The translations under genes and the position numbers were made by a program. DNA of 64,000 bases, from contig JAFBJY010000440.1 of NCBI GenBank assembly GCA_016801885.1, forward strand, positions 1 to 64,000. The letters are read 5' to 3'. Below the pieces are notes generated by a model that made no database searches, was not told where the DNA came from, and saw only the letters and a program-made list of their open reading frames with translations. This document shows positions 34,865 through 47,430 of the stretch, in pieces (the first letter of the stretch is position 1; each line of letters begins with the position of its first letter). This DNA comes from Toxotes chatareus. Its lineage: Eukaryota > Chordata > Actinopteri > Toxotidae.

Positions 34865-35321
34865 GACTTGGACATGGAGGAGAGAGACGACTGAGTTTAA
34901 CCAACAGCAGCCAAACCTCCAACAGCTCCAACGTGTAAGGACGGTCCTCCTCTTCTGAGCTAATTTATGTCTCTCACTCTGTGACTGCTATTCGGAGCAG
35001 CTGTCAGAAAATTTTCCTCTGGACTAAATCATGAATCAGCCAAAATTTCATCAATTATTTTCATCTCAATGTAACAAAACATTTCTGAACAAAGATGGTA
35101 GATGGATTGGTGGTAGACAAAATGTGACCAGGAACGATGCACTGCATGCAGGCCTTTAATATCCAGACATATCAAGGAAAGCATCTCTTAAGCATTCTAC
35201 CTCAGCTCACTGTTAACCTCTCATACGTCAGAGGATGTTTGGCTCCAAACCACATTGCAAGAAATACAAAAACCACAGAGAGAAGGTGCCATGTCAAGCT
35301 ACAGATAATGAAGCTAATCAG

Positions 35322-36902
35322 TGTGGCGGCGCGAGAGGAAGATGAGATAGATATGATGATGGGGGGTGGTAGCAGATAGCGGATGGTGCCGGTCACCACA
35401 ACACCCAACTAAGAGTAACGGGCAGAGACGTGGTTCCAAGGCAATAATCAATATGTGCTTTATTTCAAAATTGTATTAAAACATTATAAAACACCATTCA
35501 TACACAGGGGACGTGAGGGAAAAGGGGGCCTTATCAGGGCTGAGGCTTACCGGGAGGCCAGCTCGAGAAGGGGTGAGAGATCCCACATAATATACAAAAT
35601 TATCACCCCAGCCACACGTGACAGCCACACACACCCACGCACACGTAGTGAAAGGAACCCAGGACCAGGGGAGGCACATGACACAGGAAAGAGGGGAAAC
35701 CACCCCCGGCACCACGACCGCCACCACCTTCAGCTCTCAGCCACTGAAAAGGGACAAGGAAGTAAAATTAGTGGGGTCACTCCCAACACAGGAAAATAAA
35801 TAACCAATATACAAATACTAACAAAAACAATAAACCAATGCTTACAAATTAACCAAAGCAACTAAGAATATCAATAGCATAACATAAAATTGTTGTCACA
35901 GACAAAAGAAACAAACAGTCAGAAAACAAAATAAAACAATCCAACTGAATACCAGGGCTAATTGAATAACAGAATATCAAAATTACATAAGAAAAGAAAG
36001 AAAAGAAAAAACAACAAATAAATCAGCACAGAACCTAGTTAAACCGAATATTTAATAAACCAAATAACCTAATCTAATAGAAACAAAAGCTATAAAGAAA
36101 ACAAAGTAATCAAAAGAATAACCCCAAACCCATACTAACTAAATACAACAGAGGAAATGGGGGCATTAAATAAGGAGCAACCCCACATTGCATTCATTCA
36201 ATTTTTAAAGTCCAGGCCCAAGGCAAACAAAACTGTCCATTCAATACTCGCGTAGGTAGGGGTGATTACGTTGTCCACCATGCGCAGCCCGACAGCAGCA
36301 ACGCCAGAGCACCCCGAGCGCCAGCGGAACCACACCGTGAAGCGCGGCAGAAACACCTTGTTGAGGCAAAACCAGGCAAAACAGGCAAAGCAGGCAAAGC
36401 AGCAGTATTTCTTGCTCCGTGCTGGACAGAGCAGCCAGCAAATAGTCCTCTGTATTAACAAAAAGAAGGAAACACAGTTAACCAAGCTACACATGAAAGG
36501 CACAAGCAGGTTAACTGCATCAAACGCACTGAGACGTACATACCTATCAGCTTCCCTAGGTGTGATCGCCTGAGGAAGAGAGAAGCGCGCGCGTCCACTC
36601 GGCAACAGTGGAGGCTAGCAGCAACCTGCAGCTAATTTGCAGCACTGGATATGAACCCACGAGCCACGCACGCGTTGGTGTAGGGGCCTGCAGTTCGGCG
36701 TCTGCACCAGCAACGACAAGGCAGAAGGAAGCGGGCGACCAGGAAGTGAGCCCCGGAGCCAGGAGCATGAGAGGGTCAAGATGGCCACAGCACCCTTTTA
36801 TAGAGTGCCCTCATGTGGTGATAGGCCAACCAGGACCAAGGTGAAGAAAACGGCGCAAACTCGCACTGGGAGATGAAAGGTGAAACATCTCAGCCTGCTA
36901 CA
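35322..36902 (-). mobile_element. Probable LTR of the gypsy element
   Basis: The minus strand starts TGTAGCAGGCTGAGATG directly after a purine-rich GGCGGGTAGA tract (a polypurine-tract position) that follows the pol stop. It would end GCCGCCACA at 35322. An AATAAA on minus near 35460 is well placed for polyadenylation. The 35322 boundary is a best guess, because the second LTR is absent and no target duplication can be matched. Confidence 0.45.
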
Positions 36903-39770
36903 ATCTACCCGCCAAATGCATCGTCACCCCGACGATGGATAAGCCAAAGCCCAAGATACCACAGCTAGCTCCACGGCCTAAAGACGGCAGAAACAGCATT
37001 AGACACTGGCCCCGAACATTTACAGCAACGTGACCAATGCCTCCGACTGATCTCGGGAGATGATGGACATTGAGTGTTGACCAGCCATCGACCATGCCGT
37101 CCCAGTGTACTGCCGTGTCACTGGTGCCAGGGTCAATGGCTGATGGAACAGCCAGCTGGGAAGGTACTGAGCCTGCTGCCACAGCAGCAGGGGTCACTGA
37201 AGGACCTGATGCAGTCTGGGCTGCATTTGTCCATAACGCTGGCAACAAAGAGGTGGTCTGAGTCGCTGCAGCTAATTGGCTAGGCGCTGCCACAGGACCA
37301 ACAAGTCACCATCAAATGACAGGTTGTCCTCCAACTGTTGCTGGTCAGGAGGAGATGAACAGGGGGTGGCAGCATCACCTGGGGAACCAACTCCAACCAA
37401 GGCCTTCAACAGCGTCCAATGGACTCGTCTGGCTTTGGTGTGGTCACCTGTAGGTGCAATGGTATACACAGAGCCTCCTTTTGGCTTTTAAGAACTCTGT
37501 ACACCACAGAGCTCCACAGATCCTGGATCTTATGGCGCCCTCTCACACTAAAATCTCGCAACAATACCAACTGGCCCACCTTCAGTGGAGCGCCTTGGAC
37601 ATGCTGGTCATGATTCCTCTTTCGGCATTCTGCTGTGACTCTCAACCTCTCTCAGGTGCCTTCAAACACTATCTGTAAATGAGCCTGATGCTCCTGAATC
37701 CACTCATGGACACCAACAGGGTCTGGGACTCGACCCAACAGATAATCAATTGGGAGCCTTGGCTCTTGTCCAAACATTAGGAAGAATGGGGTCTCACCAC
37801 TTGCCTGATGGGGCGTTGTGTTGTAAGAATACAGCACCTGTGGCAGGCAAGAGTTCCAGTGCCGCTTCTGGGACACAGGGAGGGTACGCAGCAGGTTGTA
37901 AAGGGTACCATTAAACCGCTCACACTGACCATTGCCAGCTGGATGGTATGGAGTTGTGCTGGATTTCTCAATGCCATAAAGGCCACAAAGCTGCTGGATC
38001 AGGGAGCTCTCAAAGTTGCGGCCCTGGTCAGAATGTATACGGGCAGGGACCCCAAACTTTGAGAACCACTCCATCACTAACACCTGAGCCACAGTGGAGT
38101 CTCGTTGGTCACGAGTAGGAACAGCCAGTGTATACTTACTGAAAACATAAGTAAGAACAAGGACATTTTCAATTCCATTTTGAGTGGGTTCCAACACGGT
38201 GTAGTTCATGGCCAGGATCTCAGAGAAGCCAGCAAATGCCCCATGAAACTACGGACAGCAGGTTGGTTGTCCTTAGCAACCTGGCACCTCTCACAACTTT
38301 GACACCAATGTGCCACATTGGAGGACATAGCTGGCCAGTAACACTGCTGTCGCAGCAGCTCCAGAGTTCGCTCAACACCTTGATGGCCATGCCTCTGATG
38401 GACCTCTGTCAAAACCTCTTGTTTTAGAGAAGCAGGCAACAACAACTGAAAAACGGACTCCATCCCTCTACCAAGCGGTCCCATTGCGGAACAATGCCAA
38501 AGCAGGCTGTGACAGCTGCTTTTGCTCCTCATAGTTCGGCCGCCACTTCTGTTCCCAAAATGCCAAGATCTCCTGGATAACAGAATCATCTTGCTGGAAC
38601 ACACAGAGGTCAGAAGGGGTATGGTAGGGCAAGGCTATAACAGCTGCTTGTGTGGCTTCAGCATCAGCATTTTATTACTCCTCCCTGAGCAATACTTGAT
38701 CTCAAAATCAAATGAGGCAAGCTGTGCTGCCCAGCGCCGCTCGGCAGCACCAAGCTTAGCGGAGGACAGGTGGCTGAGTGGATTGTTGTCCGTGCAGACC
38801 AGACATTTATGGCCGAGCAGATACACCCTGAATTTTTAAGTCATGGCCCACTTATAACTCCAGCTTCATGGAGCTATAATTTGCCATGTTATTGCTCAGT
38901 GGGCCTCAAACCTCGGCTAGCATAATCGATGGGCCTCACCTTGCCACCCTGCTCCTGTGACAGCATAGCTCCCAGGCCACCATAGCTTGCATCAACCTGA
39001 AAGATGAAAGGGAGGAAAAATCAGCATAAGCAAGCACCAGTGCATCGGTTTTAAGCATCTCAAAGCTTTGCCGGCACTCCTCAGTCCAGTGCCCCTGATT
39101 CCTCGCTCTGATCTTTTTGACTTGGCGCCTCAAGCTCGGCAACTAGCTTGTGTAGGGGGCAGCCAGCTTGGCAAAACCCTCCACAAACCAGCGGTAGTAA
39201 CTGGCAAAGCCAAGGAACGACCGCAGCTCAGAAATGGTGGTGGTCGGAGGCTGGCAGTTGGCCACGACCTCCACCTTGCTAGGATCTGTGGAGACACCCT
39301 GATCAGACACAACATGCCCCAAATAGCACACTTCCCAGCAGGGAAGTGTGCTATTTGGGGCATGTTGTGTCCCAAATAGCACACTTCCCGCAGGGAAGAA
39401 GGCACACTTGGCAAGTTTTGCTTTGAGACCTTCCTGTTGCAGCCGTCCCAGCACCACCTCCAACCTCTCTAGATGCTGCTTGACTGTGGAGGAGAAAACC
39501 ACAATGTCATCCAGATAGAGGAGCAGGGACTGGCATTGTTGGTTGCCAAAAATCCGTTGCATCAGTCTCTGGAAGGTGCTAGGAGCATTGCAGAGCCCAA
39601 AGGGCATGCGGTTCCATTCAAGAGGCCAAAGGGGTTGCAGAACACCGTTTAAGGCCAGTCTGCCTCTGCCACTGGAACCTGGTTGTACCCGCTGGCTAGG
39701 TCCAGAGTGGAAAACCAGCGTGCACCGGTCAAAGCCATATGATGTGTTGCTGAATCAGGCTGGTGTGTAA
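36903..39770 (-). pseudogene. Ty3/gypsy pol fragment: RT, RNase H, integrase
   Basis: Order on minus is RT, RNase H, integrase zinc domain, integrase core, integrase tail. RT (39770-39143) shows ARWFSTLDLASGYNQVPVA near its start, MPFGLCNAPSTFQRLM and the catalytic YLDD in LLLYLDDIVVFSS. RNase H (38826-38635) shows CLVCTDNNPLSHL and RWAAQLASFDFEIKYCSGRS. The H2C2 zinc finger lies at 38450-38250 (HQRHGHQGVERTLELL, CQSCERCQ). The integrase core (38209-37652) shows HSDQGRNFES and YHPAGNGQCERFNGTL. The tail (37645-37280) shows LKVGQLVLLRD. Frameshifts and stops separate the pieces. The 5' end (gag, protease, 5' LTR) is missing beyond 39770. Gene order places it in the gypsy group. Confidence 0.85.
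39306..39371. repeat. Perfect 31-base inverted repeat within the RT gene
   Basis: Arms 39306-39336 and 39341-39371 are perfect complements around AGCA. A third, direct copy of the CCCAAATAGCACACTTCCC core follows at 39371-39389. It inserts extra codons in the RT between the KCAFFPAG and CYLGHVVSDQG blocks while keeping the frame open. Confidence 0.9.
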
Positions 39771-39779
39771 TGGTGTATC

Positions 39780-40160
39780 TGAGAAGAGAGACAAGGAGAA
39801 AAACAGCTTCACTGGATCTTTCCTCTGAGTGTGTGATAGATAATCTGACCGACCGTCTACAAGGTTTAGATGCTCAGAATAGTTGAGTCTTCCTGTTTAG
39901 GTGAAGATAAGACACCAACAAGCTGAACAGGTTCAACTGTCTGTGGAAATTTCAGAGAAAAAGTGAGCACAGTGATGGATGAAAAAACAGAAGTGAATAT
40001 TTCCACTAGACTCTGCTGAAGCTCTTTACCTCTGTTATGAAGCCATTAGAACTAATCCTGCTGCTTCTTCTGCTGCTAAAGCTGCTGAAATACTGAAATA
40101 TCACTACAATCATTAGACCAACTGTTACCACTTATACATTTTATGTTTCTGTTGTCAAAC
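39780..40160. other. No feature recognised
   Basis: AT-rich sequence directly beyond the break of the gypsy element. No exon or repeat is identified. Confidence 0.4.
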
Positions 40161-40169
40161 TTTACTTTG

Positions 40170-40332
40170 ACACTGTCTGCACTTTATTCACCCTGGTATT
40201 GTAAATATATGTATATATATTGTATGTTTCTTGTTGTGTCTTGTTTGAAATGTCTTTTTCACCTCATGCTGCTCAATGTGCCTTAAATTGCCCCCCGGGG
40301 ACAAATAAAGTTCTCTGAATCTGAATCTGAAA
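40170..40332 (+). mobile_element. LINE 3' tail fragment ending in (TCTGAA)n
   Basis: The fragment shows CTGCACTTTATTCACC and later ATTGCCCCCCGGGGACAAAT, AAAGTTCTCTGAATCTGAAT. This is the usual 3' end of a fish LINE, 5'-truncated. Confidence 0.65.
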
Positions 40333-41640
40333 ACAACTGAACATGATTTAATTTTGCAGCTTAATATTTGGACATGGAAAATTCTAAATACACTATGTAA
40401 GACAAGATAGAAGGCAGAGTGGGTTAGCCCAGTAATAAAACCAAGCAAAGTACAGTAACAACGCTTCTGTTACCACATGAGCTACAAATGTGTATTTATG
40501 CTTATATGTTTTAATGAGTGTGTCTGTGTTGAACTGTGTAACAGAAGGAAAAAGCTTTAACCCTAAACCTGTGACAGTGTTCCATCCAAATACATGTCTC
40601 CTACTGTCCATTCTGCAATGTTTCTATCCAACTCTTCATAATTCAATATATTTAGACAGAACCAACTTACAAACATTATGAGACTGTATGTTTAGACAAT
40701 ACTTTTCACATCTTCTGAAGTCAGTGATGTGTGCTACAGCAAAAAAAAAGGATTTCAATGGAACAATGTCTACAGAGCCTCTTACAGCTCTTTGCTTCTT
40801 CTACACAGTCATTATGACAAGTTCACTACAGAAACAGATAAAAATATGGACTCAATGTAGAAAAAGAAGCCAAAAATACATTTTAGAAATGAGCCTTCAT
40901 TATTTTGGCTCATAAAAGGATTTAGTCAAATGAAATTAACTTAAAAACACATAAAGTACAACTACTCCATCTATGAGGTGTTAACTTTATCACATCTGAC
41001 ACAGCAGCTGCTACTGTTAAAAATCCAAACTCTTTATAACTGTTGCAGGTTTTAAGATATTTAATAGATGATTTATTTATTAATATGTTTTAATATTTAG
41101 CACTGCTGTTTCTTACACAACTACCAATGTATTATTAAAGCTGCTACAAATAAAGCTACTACTACTCCTACTGATAAATGAATGAATTGAGTTGTATTGT
41201 AACATGTTCACGTCTGCTGAACACTTTATAATATAACAGGTCTTTAGGAGGGTCTACCCCACCCTAACCAAAACCCTCTGACAATGTTCCATCTAAACTT
41301 GTGTTCCACTGGTTTCAGGCTCCAGAGCTCAGGTGATGTGAAAGTTTGGGTTGTAAATCACATTAATTCAGACTGTGAGACTCAGAAACTGACATAATCA
41401 GAGCCCTTTAAAACTGTGCACTCCTGACCTCTAGTGGCTGGAGACAGTGTGACATGCTCTCACGTTACACAATGCATGTTGTTAGACAATGCATGTCTAA
41501 TGCATGTTTGGACTTATTCATCAGTTAATAAATGTACGTTATAATTTTAAACATTAACTTAAAGGAAAATTGAAAATTTATCAAAGAAAAATTCTTTAGA
41601 TAAACTAAAAATTAGGTCAGAAAAAAAAATCATCTGAGGT
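40333..41640. other. No feature recognised
   Basis: AT-rich sequence with short open frames only. Confidence 0.4.
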
Positions 41641-41689
41641 TTTTTTGACTGTAGAAAAAAATGAAAGTTTGAAGGAAGGAGTTGGAAAA

Positions 41690-41980
41690 AAGACTTACCA
41701 ATACTTTTCTCTTTTAAAAAAGTGCTATTAAATACTACTGAGAGTTCAAACTTATCTAAATACTACAAACAGTTATACTTATCTTACACACTAAAGAGAA
41801 CAGAAACTTATCTATATACGAAAAAGAGTTGAAACTTACTACAACCATTTACTAGCATGCTTTTTTTTAGGAAAGTGTAGAAGAAAATAAAACTTTGAAA
41901 GGAGTTGGGGAAAAAACTACCATTACTTTTAAATACTAAAAGAGTTACAACTTATCTAAATACTGAAGAGAGTAAAACTA
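41690..41980. repeat. Degenerate tandem repeat, about 28-base unit
   Basis: Units of the form AAATACT-N-AGAG-N-AACTTATCT recur from about 41730 to 41850 and again at 41930-41980. They are interrupted by a GGAAAGTGTAG-GAAAATAAAAC stretch that is itself similar to 41650-41700. Units are imperfect. A (TG)n run follows at about 41980-42006. Confidence 0.6.
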
Positions 41981-42386
41981 TGTGTGTGTGTGTGTGTGTG
42001 TGTGTGGTACTCTCTGGACTGTTTCTTGCTGGAGGCTCACATCTCTGGGTTGTATGGAGAGATATCCAGGACATGAAAAACTCCAGTACATCAAAAGCAG
42101 AGGGACGGTGAGCACCAGGCTGGGGGACGGGCCAGAGGGACAAGTGCATGACGTCATCCTGCTGAATGTGGGCCACAGGCTGTGGGAGGACTCTGGGCTG
42201 GATCATTTTACAGAGACAGAGAGTGGAGGAGAAGGAAGGTCAGACTGGATCAGCTACACCCTTTAGACTGCTGCAGCAGAGTGGGACAGTGTGTGGTGAC
42301 CACTGAGCCAGGATAAAATGCTTCTGACCAACACAAAGACAGGAGGCAGGTGAAACCAACACTTGTCTTTACATTTAGAGCACTGA

Positions 42387-42502
42387 CCTCCTGCTGGACA
42401 CTGGCCGGTATGGCCTGTGGAGCAGAGGTCTCACAGCGCCTTCTCGCCGAGGGCCCTGGAGCTGGTCTCCTGCTCCCTTGGTCTCCTCCTGCATACAGCA
42501 GC
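42387..42502 (-). CDS. Candidate exon of an unidentified gene
   Basis: It is bounded by acceptor CTCTGTAACAG and donor AG-GTCAGTG. In the phase of the 43760 exon it reads CRRRPREQETSSRALGEKAL and then a stop, which would make it a terminal exon. Two other frames are open too, so the reading is uncertain. The product is not recognised. Confidence 0.25.
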
Positions 42503-42509
42503 CTGTTAC

Positions 42510-43755
42510 AGAGATGGACACAGCGAGAAAGTCAAGGACCAGGTCAAACTGGTTCACATGAAGTCCTCTCAGACTGCTGCTGTAACATCAGTGGATTCAA
42601 CACGAAGCTCTGAGGAAACAGAGCAGAGGTGCTGTTACACGCAGCAAACGCCACGTATTTAACAAGTGTGGATGCTTCTCAGGACAACAAACACTGACTC
42701 GCTTGATCACCAGATAAGACTGAGTGCAGTTTACCACCTCGGCCAAACAATGAGCTGCTACAGCCCACTCCACAAAGCCCCCATTCACAGCAACAGCCAA
42801 GGAAATCACACACGTAACACTCCAACACACACCTCCACTCCACACTTCCACCATCCACAGCTCTCATCAACATATAACCACTCCCACTGGAACAGCAGCC
42901 ACACATCAAACTTACTGTTCACTTAGCATAAAGCACCGACTGAGGCCCAACCAAACACTCTCAGACGGCTGTCTGCAGGACAACCAGAGAAACTGAAGAC
43001 AGGTGTATCTGCTGCTCCCAGCAGAGGGACAGAGGCCCACATCAGGACTTTACAGGCAAAACCACATCTCAGCAACTTGGGGATATGATGTGACTGGCAG
43101 CCATGGCAACACTAGACAGGACCAAGTTAAACTGACAGGATGTCAATCCTGGAGGTGGGAGGCATCGCCAGTCTGTAACGTTTTACTATCTAATATCTCC
43201 ACTGACTCCCTTCAAACTAAATGCAAATAAACTCTTTCATGTATAGTAATAAAGGAAAAATCTATTTTTTTCCATGAATCCCTCACAGTTCACCTTCAGT
43301 AGTGACCATTTGTTCAGAATTAAAATCAAACTAGAAACAAATTTAAAATCAAAAGGAAAATAATGTACACCAGCAAAAAAAGTCCATTGTCTACACAATG
43401 TCTTTGTCTTTTCTTGAAGGTCATAACTGTGTGATTGTATTAGTGTAGAACTTGATGGGTTGATGATTAATAATTATTTTGTATTTTTCAACTAATCATA
43501 AAACTATTTACAGTTTTATGCCACATGTGCTCGTGAGTGTTGGTTTCCCTTCAATCTTACATGAACATTTTATAACATGTAACCAATGGAATCACTGAGG
43601 TTAATGACAATTACGCTCATTTAAAAACATTAGGTATTAAAGCACTAAATCAAACTAAAGATAATCTTCAAAATCTGATTATTTCAAATCAGCACAAGCT
43701 CATAACAAATCTAACAGGATCCACATTTTTACCCAGACAGTAAAAGAAAGGAGTC
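42510..43755. other. No feature recognised
   Basis: Several small open frames lie on both strands near 42600-43230, without recognisable products or clear splice sites. Confidence 0.35.
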
Positions 43756-43759
43756 TCAC

Positions 43760-43846
43760 CCTGTTGGTGCCGGTGCTCATCTGGCTCCTGGTGGACTCTC
43801 TCCTCCAGTAGCTGTGGTCACGGAGGTGAGAAGGCAGATCATACAT
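43760..43846 (-). CDS. Candidate 87-base exon of an unidentified gene
   Basis: It has an acceptor (AATGCTTCCAG) and a strong donor (GTGAGAC). The 29 codons are phase 0 on both sides: MYDLPSHLRDHSYWRRESTR, SQMSTGTNR. The composition looks coding. With 42387-42502 it may form the 3' end of a small minus-strand gene. The family is unknown to me. Confidence 0.3.
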
Positions 43847-43849
43847 CTG

Positions 43850-45150
43850 GAAGCATTAACACAGAGTTTAGGATGGATCTCTGCTTAACTCAACACAACT
43901 ATATTTGACTCAACACTCAATAAATGTGTTGCTCCCTTCAACCTGCTGAGCTCACTGATGTTTCCTTCATTAGAAAAACAGTTTTCTACTCTGTGTGGAA
44001 ATGTCCCTTTTTTTCTTTCCTTTCCTAATTTATCTGCTTATTTCTTTATTCATTGCTGTAATATCACATTAAAACTTGACAGTACAGAAACAACAAGAAC
44101 ATAAAAAGTCATCACTTATACACTGGCCATAATAAAATAATGAATGTGGGTTCATCTACAGAAAATGTCCGCTCAAAGTGGAAACTACTGTATCTTTAAA
44201 AGCAACAATTTACTGAAGGTGGAGGATGAATGCAAACCTGTGCAATATGCAAGATTTGATTTTTCCTAAGAAGCTTAAACAAGCTAACACTGAATGTGTT
44301 TGCTTTAAAAAGCAGGTTGACAGCTGGGCAGGGTTACTTCTGTCTGAAAGTTACATTTAATACAATAAAAGAAATGAATATTATGCTTTGATTGGGGTTG
44401 AATGATTTTTTGCTTTGCATCTAACGCTATTGATTTGCACTAAAACATGAAGGAAAGAAAAAAGTGGTGTGGAGCTTTGTATAAAGAAAACAATGGATTT
44501 GACTGTTCAATAAAATGATGCTGAGCTTCTGTAACACAACAGATTGTGGAGGATACTTTTGTTACATTACTCTGTGTGAATTTACAGCAACCATAGCAGC
44601 TCATGCAGAGGCACATTAAAGGCTTTACCATGCACAGTGACTGTAACCCTGACTAAAAACTAAATACCTGAGGCTGTGATGTTCCTGTTAAGTTTATCCT
44701 GCAAAGGAGATCAAGGGCGATCATGGCTGGATAAAGTCACTCTGGGCAGTGGGGGCAAAATGATGTGTGGCCCCACCTGAGTCCTCTTTACCTCACTCTA
44801 TATGTCCTACACCTACTAGTGATCTTATGATGGAAAACTACAAAGCCCCAGGTTTGATGTGTGTTAGTTTAAGATCATTACAAAAAGAGAGAGATGATAG
44901 AGAGGCTCTCTCTCATCATTTCATTTGATATTTATAAAACTGAGACACACATTTCAAAACAAGGGGGTTTCAGGGTCTGAGGACCTATAGGGCAGCCTGC
45001 TTGGCCTGGTTGGCAGTTCAGCCTTGAAAGTTTCCAGTTTGTCTCTTTTTCTTGTACTATATGGACACAAGGTTCATTTTTAACACAGCACAGTCTGAAT
45101 TTTTTATTTGTCACCTTTCTGTTCAGGACTAGTTCAGGTTTCCCTCCCCC
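43850..45150. other. No feature recognised
   Basis: AT-rich sequence. The open frames present (for example 44440-44631 and 44932-45114 on minus) are not recognisable. Confidence 0.4.
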
Positions 45151-45159
45151 TTACTTTTG

Positions 45160-45712
45160 TATCCTGTATGTCCTCTGCCTTGTGTGTATTGTTTGTCCTC
45201 GTTTGTCTGTTTGGTCGGTGGTGGTGTGTGTGTGTGTGGCTCTCTTGCCAGGATTGAGCGTGGGGACGTCACGTTCTCAACCAGTAATTGACACAGCTGT
45301 TCTGAGTCCATCATCAGCCTTCTATCTTCCACTCATGATTTAAGCTGGCTCCTCAGTCCTGTCGCCGCCAGTTCGTCTGACCACGTCTCCAGTAGACACG
45401 CTTGGCTCTGAAACAGTTACTAAGTTACTTACCTGTGTTTTGCATTCCCGTCGTAATTCTTGTACTCATCTTGTCCTCCTCTGTTCCTGTAGGATCACCT
45501 GTCCATTCTCCACTGCCAGGATAATCATTCCCGGACACCTGCTCCCCCCGCTCCATCAACCATTCCACCCATTACCTTCTACCTGCAACGGACTTTGCCT
45601 TGCCTCAGCAGAGAGCAGCCTCACTTCCCCACCACGCCATTTTCTCAATAAAAGTGAACTCTGCACTTCATTGTCTCAGAGTCCTGCATTTGGGTCCTTC
45701 GTGGTTAACACA
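45160..45712 (+). mobile_element. Probable solo LTR, gypsy-like
   Basis: A GC-richer block has TTTTCTCAATAAAAGTGAAC (AATAAA at 45647-45652), then GTCCTGCATTTGGGTCCTTC and a terminal TTAACA near 45710. The TGCATTTGGGTCC motif after the polyadenylation signal is the usual U5 of fish gypsy LTRs. No internal retroelement genes lie on either side. The start is approximate. Confidence 0.5.
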
Positions 45713-46160
45713 GTTGCTTCCCACTTCGCCACAACACTTTCATCCCATTAAATGTGAATGAGTACCATCATTTTTGAAGCTGTTGCACAGGTGTCTACCT
45801 GTATGTGTATTTTCCCTGTTGTTGCTGTCTCTCATTTGACTTGTTTACTAGTAGTTTATACAATAGTTTGATCAAGTGTAGTCAACATTTCACTTTTTTA
45901 TTTTTATTTTTTTACACAAGCTGATCTCCTAAATCTATTCAATATCCCATATATACATTGTATGTTTATTTTTGTTATAAACAACCAGTCCATCTGTAAC
46001 TTCCTGTATTGTTCACTTTATTGCTCTGCTTGCTTTAAAAAAAAAGAAAAAGAAGGGATTTTAAATCTCAGTGGGTTCAAATGATTGAAAATAGTTCTAT
46101 TAGTTTCAGAGACTTGCAGTTAATACCCACTCTGTTTTCCTGTTTCAGTCGTTCTCTCTC

Positions 46161-46244
46161 TCATCTTTTCTTGGAAACCTTCATTTTTGCATCCTCAGAG
46201 TTAAAAGCCAACACCTGGAAGTCAGTCTTTAGTGCCTCACTGAT
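46161..46244 (-). CDS. Candidate terminal exon of an unidentified gene
   Basis: It follows acceptor TTGTTTCAG and reads ISEALKTDFQVLAFNSEDAK, MKVSKKR, then TGA at 46161-46163. It is phase 0 at its 5' end. It matches in phase a possible 24-base exon at 47358-47381 (ILEVHSYA, acceptor TCTTGCAG, donor GTAAGTT). The Tc1-type MITE lies just upstream in the intron. The gene is not recognised, and no larger upstream exons are defined. Confidence 0.3.
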   Translation of the reverse strand: MSEALKTDFQVLAFNSEDAKMKVSKKR

Positions 46245-46269
46245 CTGAAACAAGGACAATAAAAACATA

Positions 46270-46541
46270 CAGTGGGTACGGAAAGTGTTCCCATTTGCTA
46301 AAATCATTAGCATGGTCATCATTTTTTCCCTCATTAATGTACACACAGGCCCCCATGTTGACAGAGAAACACAAAATTGTGGAAATTTTTGCAGATTTAT
46401 TAAAAAGAAAAACTGAAATATCACACGGCCATAAGTATTCAGACCCTTTGCTCAGTATTTAGCAGAAGCACGCTTTTGAGCTAATGGCAACAAAGAGTGA
46501 AAAAAAATCTAAGGGGGTCTGAATACTTTCCATACCCACTG
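46270..46541. mobile_element. Tc1/mariner-type MITE, 272 bases
   Basis: The inverted repeats CAGTGGGTACGGAAAGTGTT and, on the right, AATACTTTCCATACCCACTG are near-perfect complements. TA target dinucleotides flank both ends (46268-46269 and 46542-46543). It has no coding capacity. Confidence 0.8.
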
Positions 46542-46549
46542 TAAGCTCA

Positions 46550-47357
46550 TTATTTCAGATTTATTCATACAAAAGTCAGTTATCACCATCGGTGTAAAAA
46601 AGCTACAGTGACAGATGCAAATAATGACTGGACCATACAGAAAAACATGTGTTTCTATCACATTAACCTGTAGCTCTTTCTTTCCAACACTGATGCATAT
46701 CATATCATATCATATCAGTACAGGTGAGTGATGTCTGTCGCGCTCAGCAACATGATACTAAGAAGTCAAAGTGGAAGCTCTGGGATCTAAAATCATTCTG
46801 GGACGGATGTGACTTCTCTCTGTTAGTTTCAACAACATAATGTCTCAGTGTTCAGAATAAAATCCATAAATAAATGAAGACATTTTCAACAGCTAACTGT
46901 TGTTGTGAAGACATTTGAGTCGCAAGGACTTTTGATATGTATTTTACAAGTAAATTAAGATATATACAAACGAAGTATTAACATTTATACAAAACACCTT
47001 GCAGTTTATAAAATGAGTAAAAATAGTTCTATGCAGCTGAATAAAATATTTAAATGCTGCCTTCACATTACCTACTTTTACTTTGATAGTTAAAGAACAT
47101 TTTGCTGACAATGCTACAGACTTTCACTTAAGTAACATCAGCTGCTAACAGTAATGTAAAAGACAGTTTACATGACATTTGTTCATCACACAGGTGACAC
47201 AGGTCCAACATAATGCCTGTCAGTCAGAGCAAGGTAAAGAGACTGAAACGTATTTAATTAGAACGTTCATCAGGACTAAAGAATAAGAAGTATGGTGAAT
47301 AATAATATATGTCTTGTGTACTTTGTACAGCAGACACATAATGATGCCTAAACTTAC
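46550..47357. other. No feature recognised
   Basis: AT-rich sequence with a short CATAT repeat near 46695-46715. Confidence 0.4.
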
Positions 47358-47430
47358 TGCATAACTATGAACCTCCAAGATCTGCAAGACAGAAAAAAAA
47401 AATAATGTGGAAATTAGCTGCAATTCTCCA

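Noticed and set aside
36262..36573. Plus-strand frames across 35.4-37.7 kb
   Set aside because: They are reverse-strand shadows of the gypsy LTR and pol. The real coding motifs are on minus.
37652..38209. Gypsy integrase as part of an endogenous retrovirus
   Set aside because: No envelope gene is seen, and the pol order and motifs fit a Ty3/gypsy retrotransposon.
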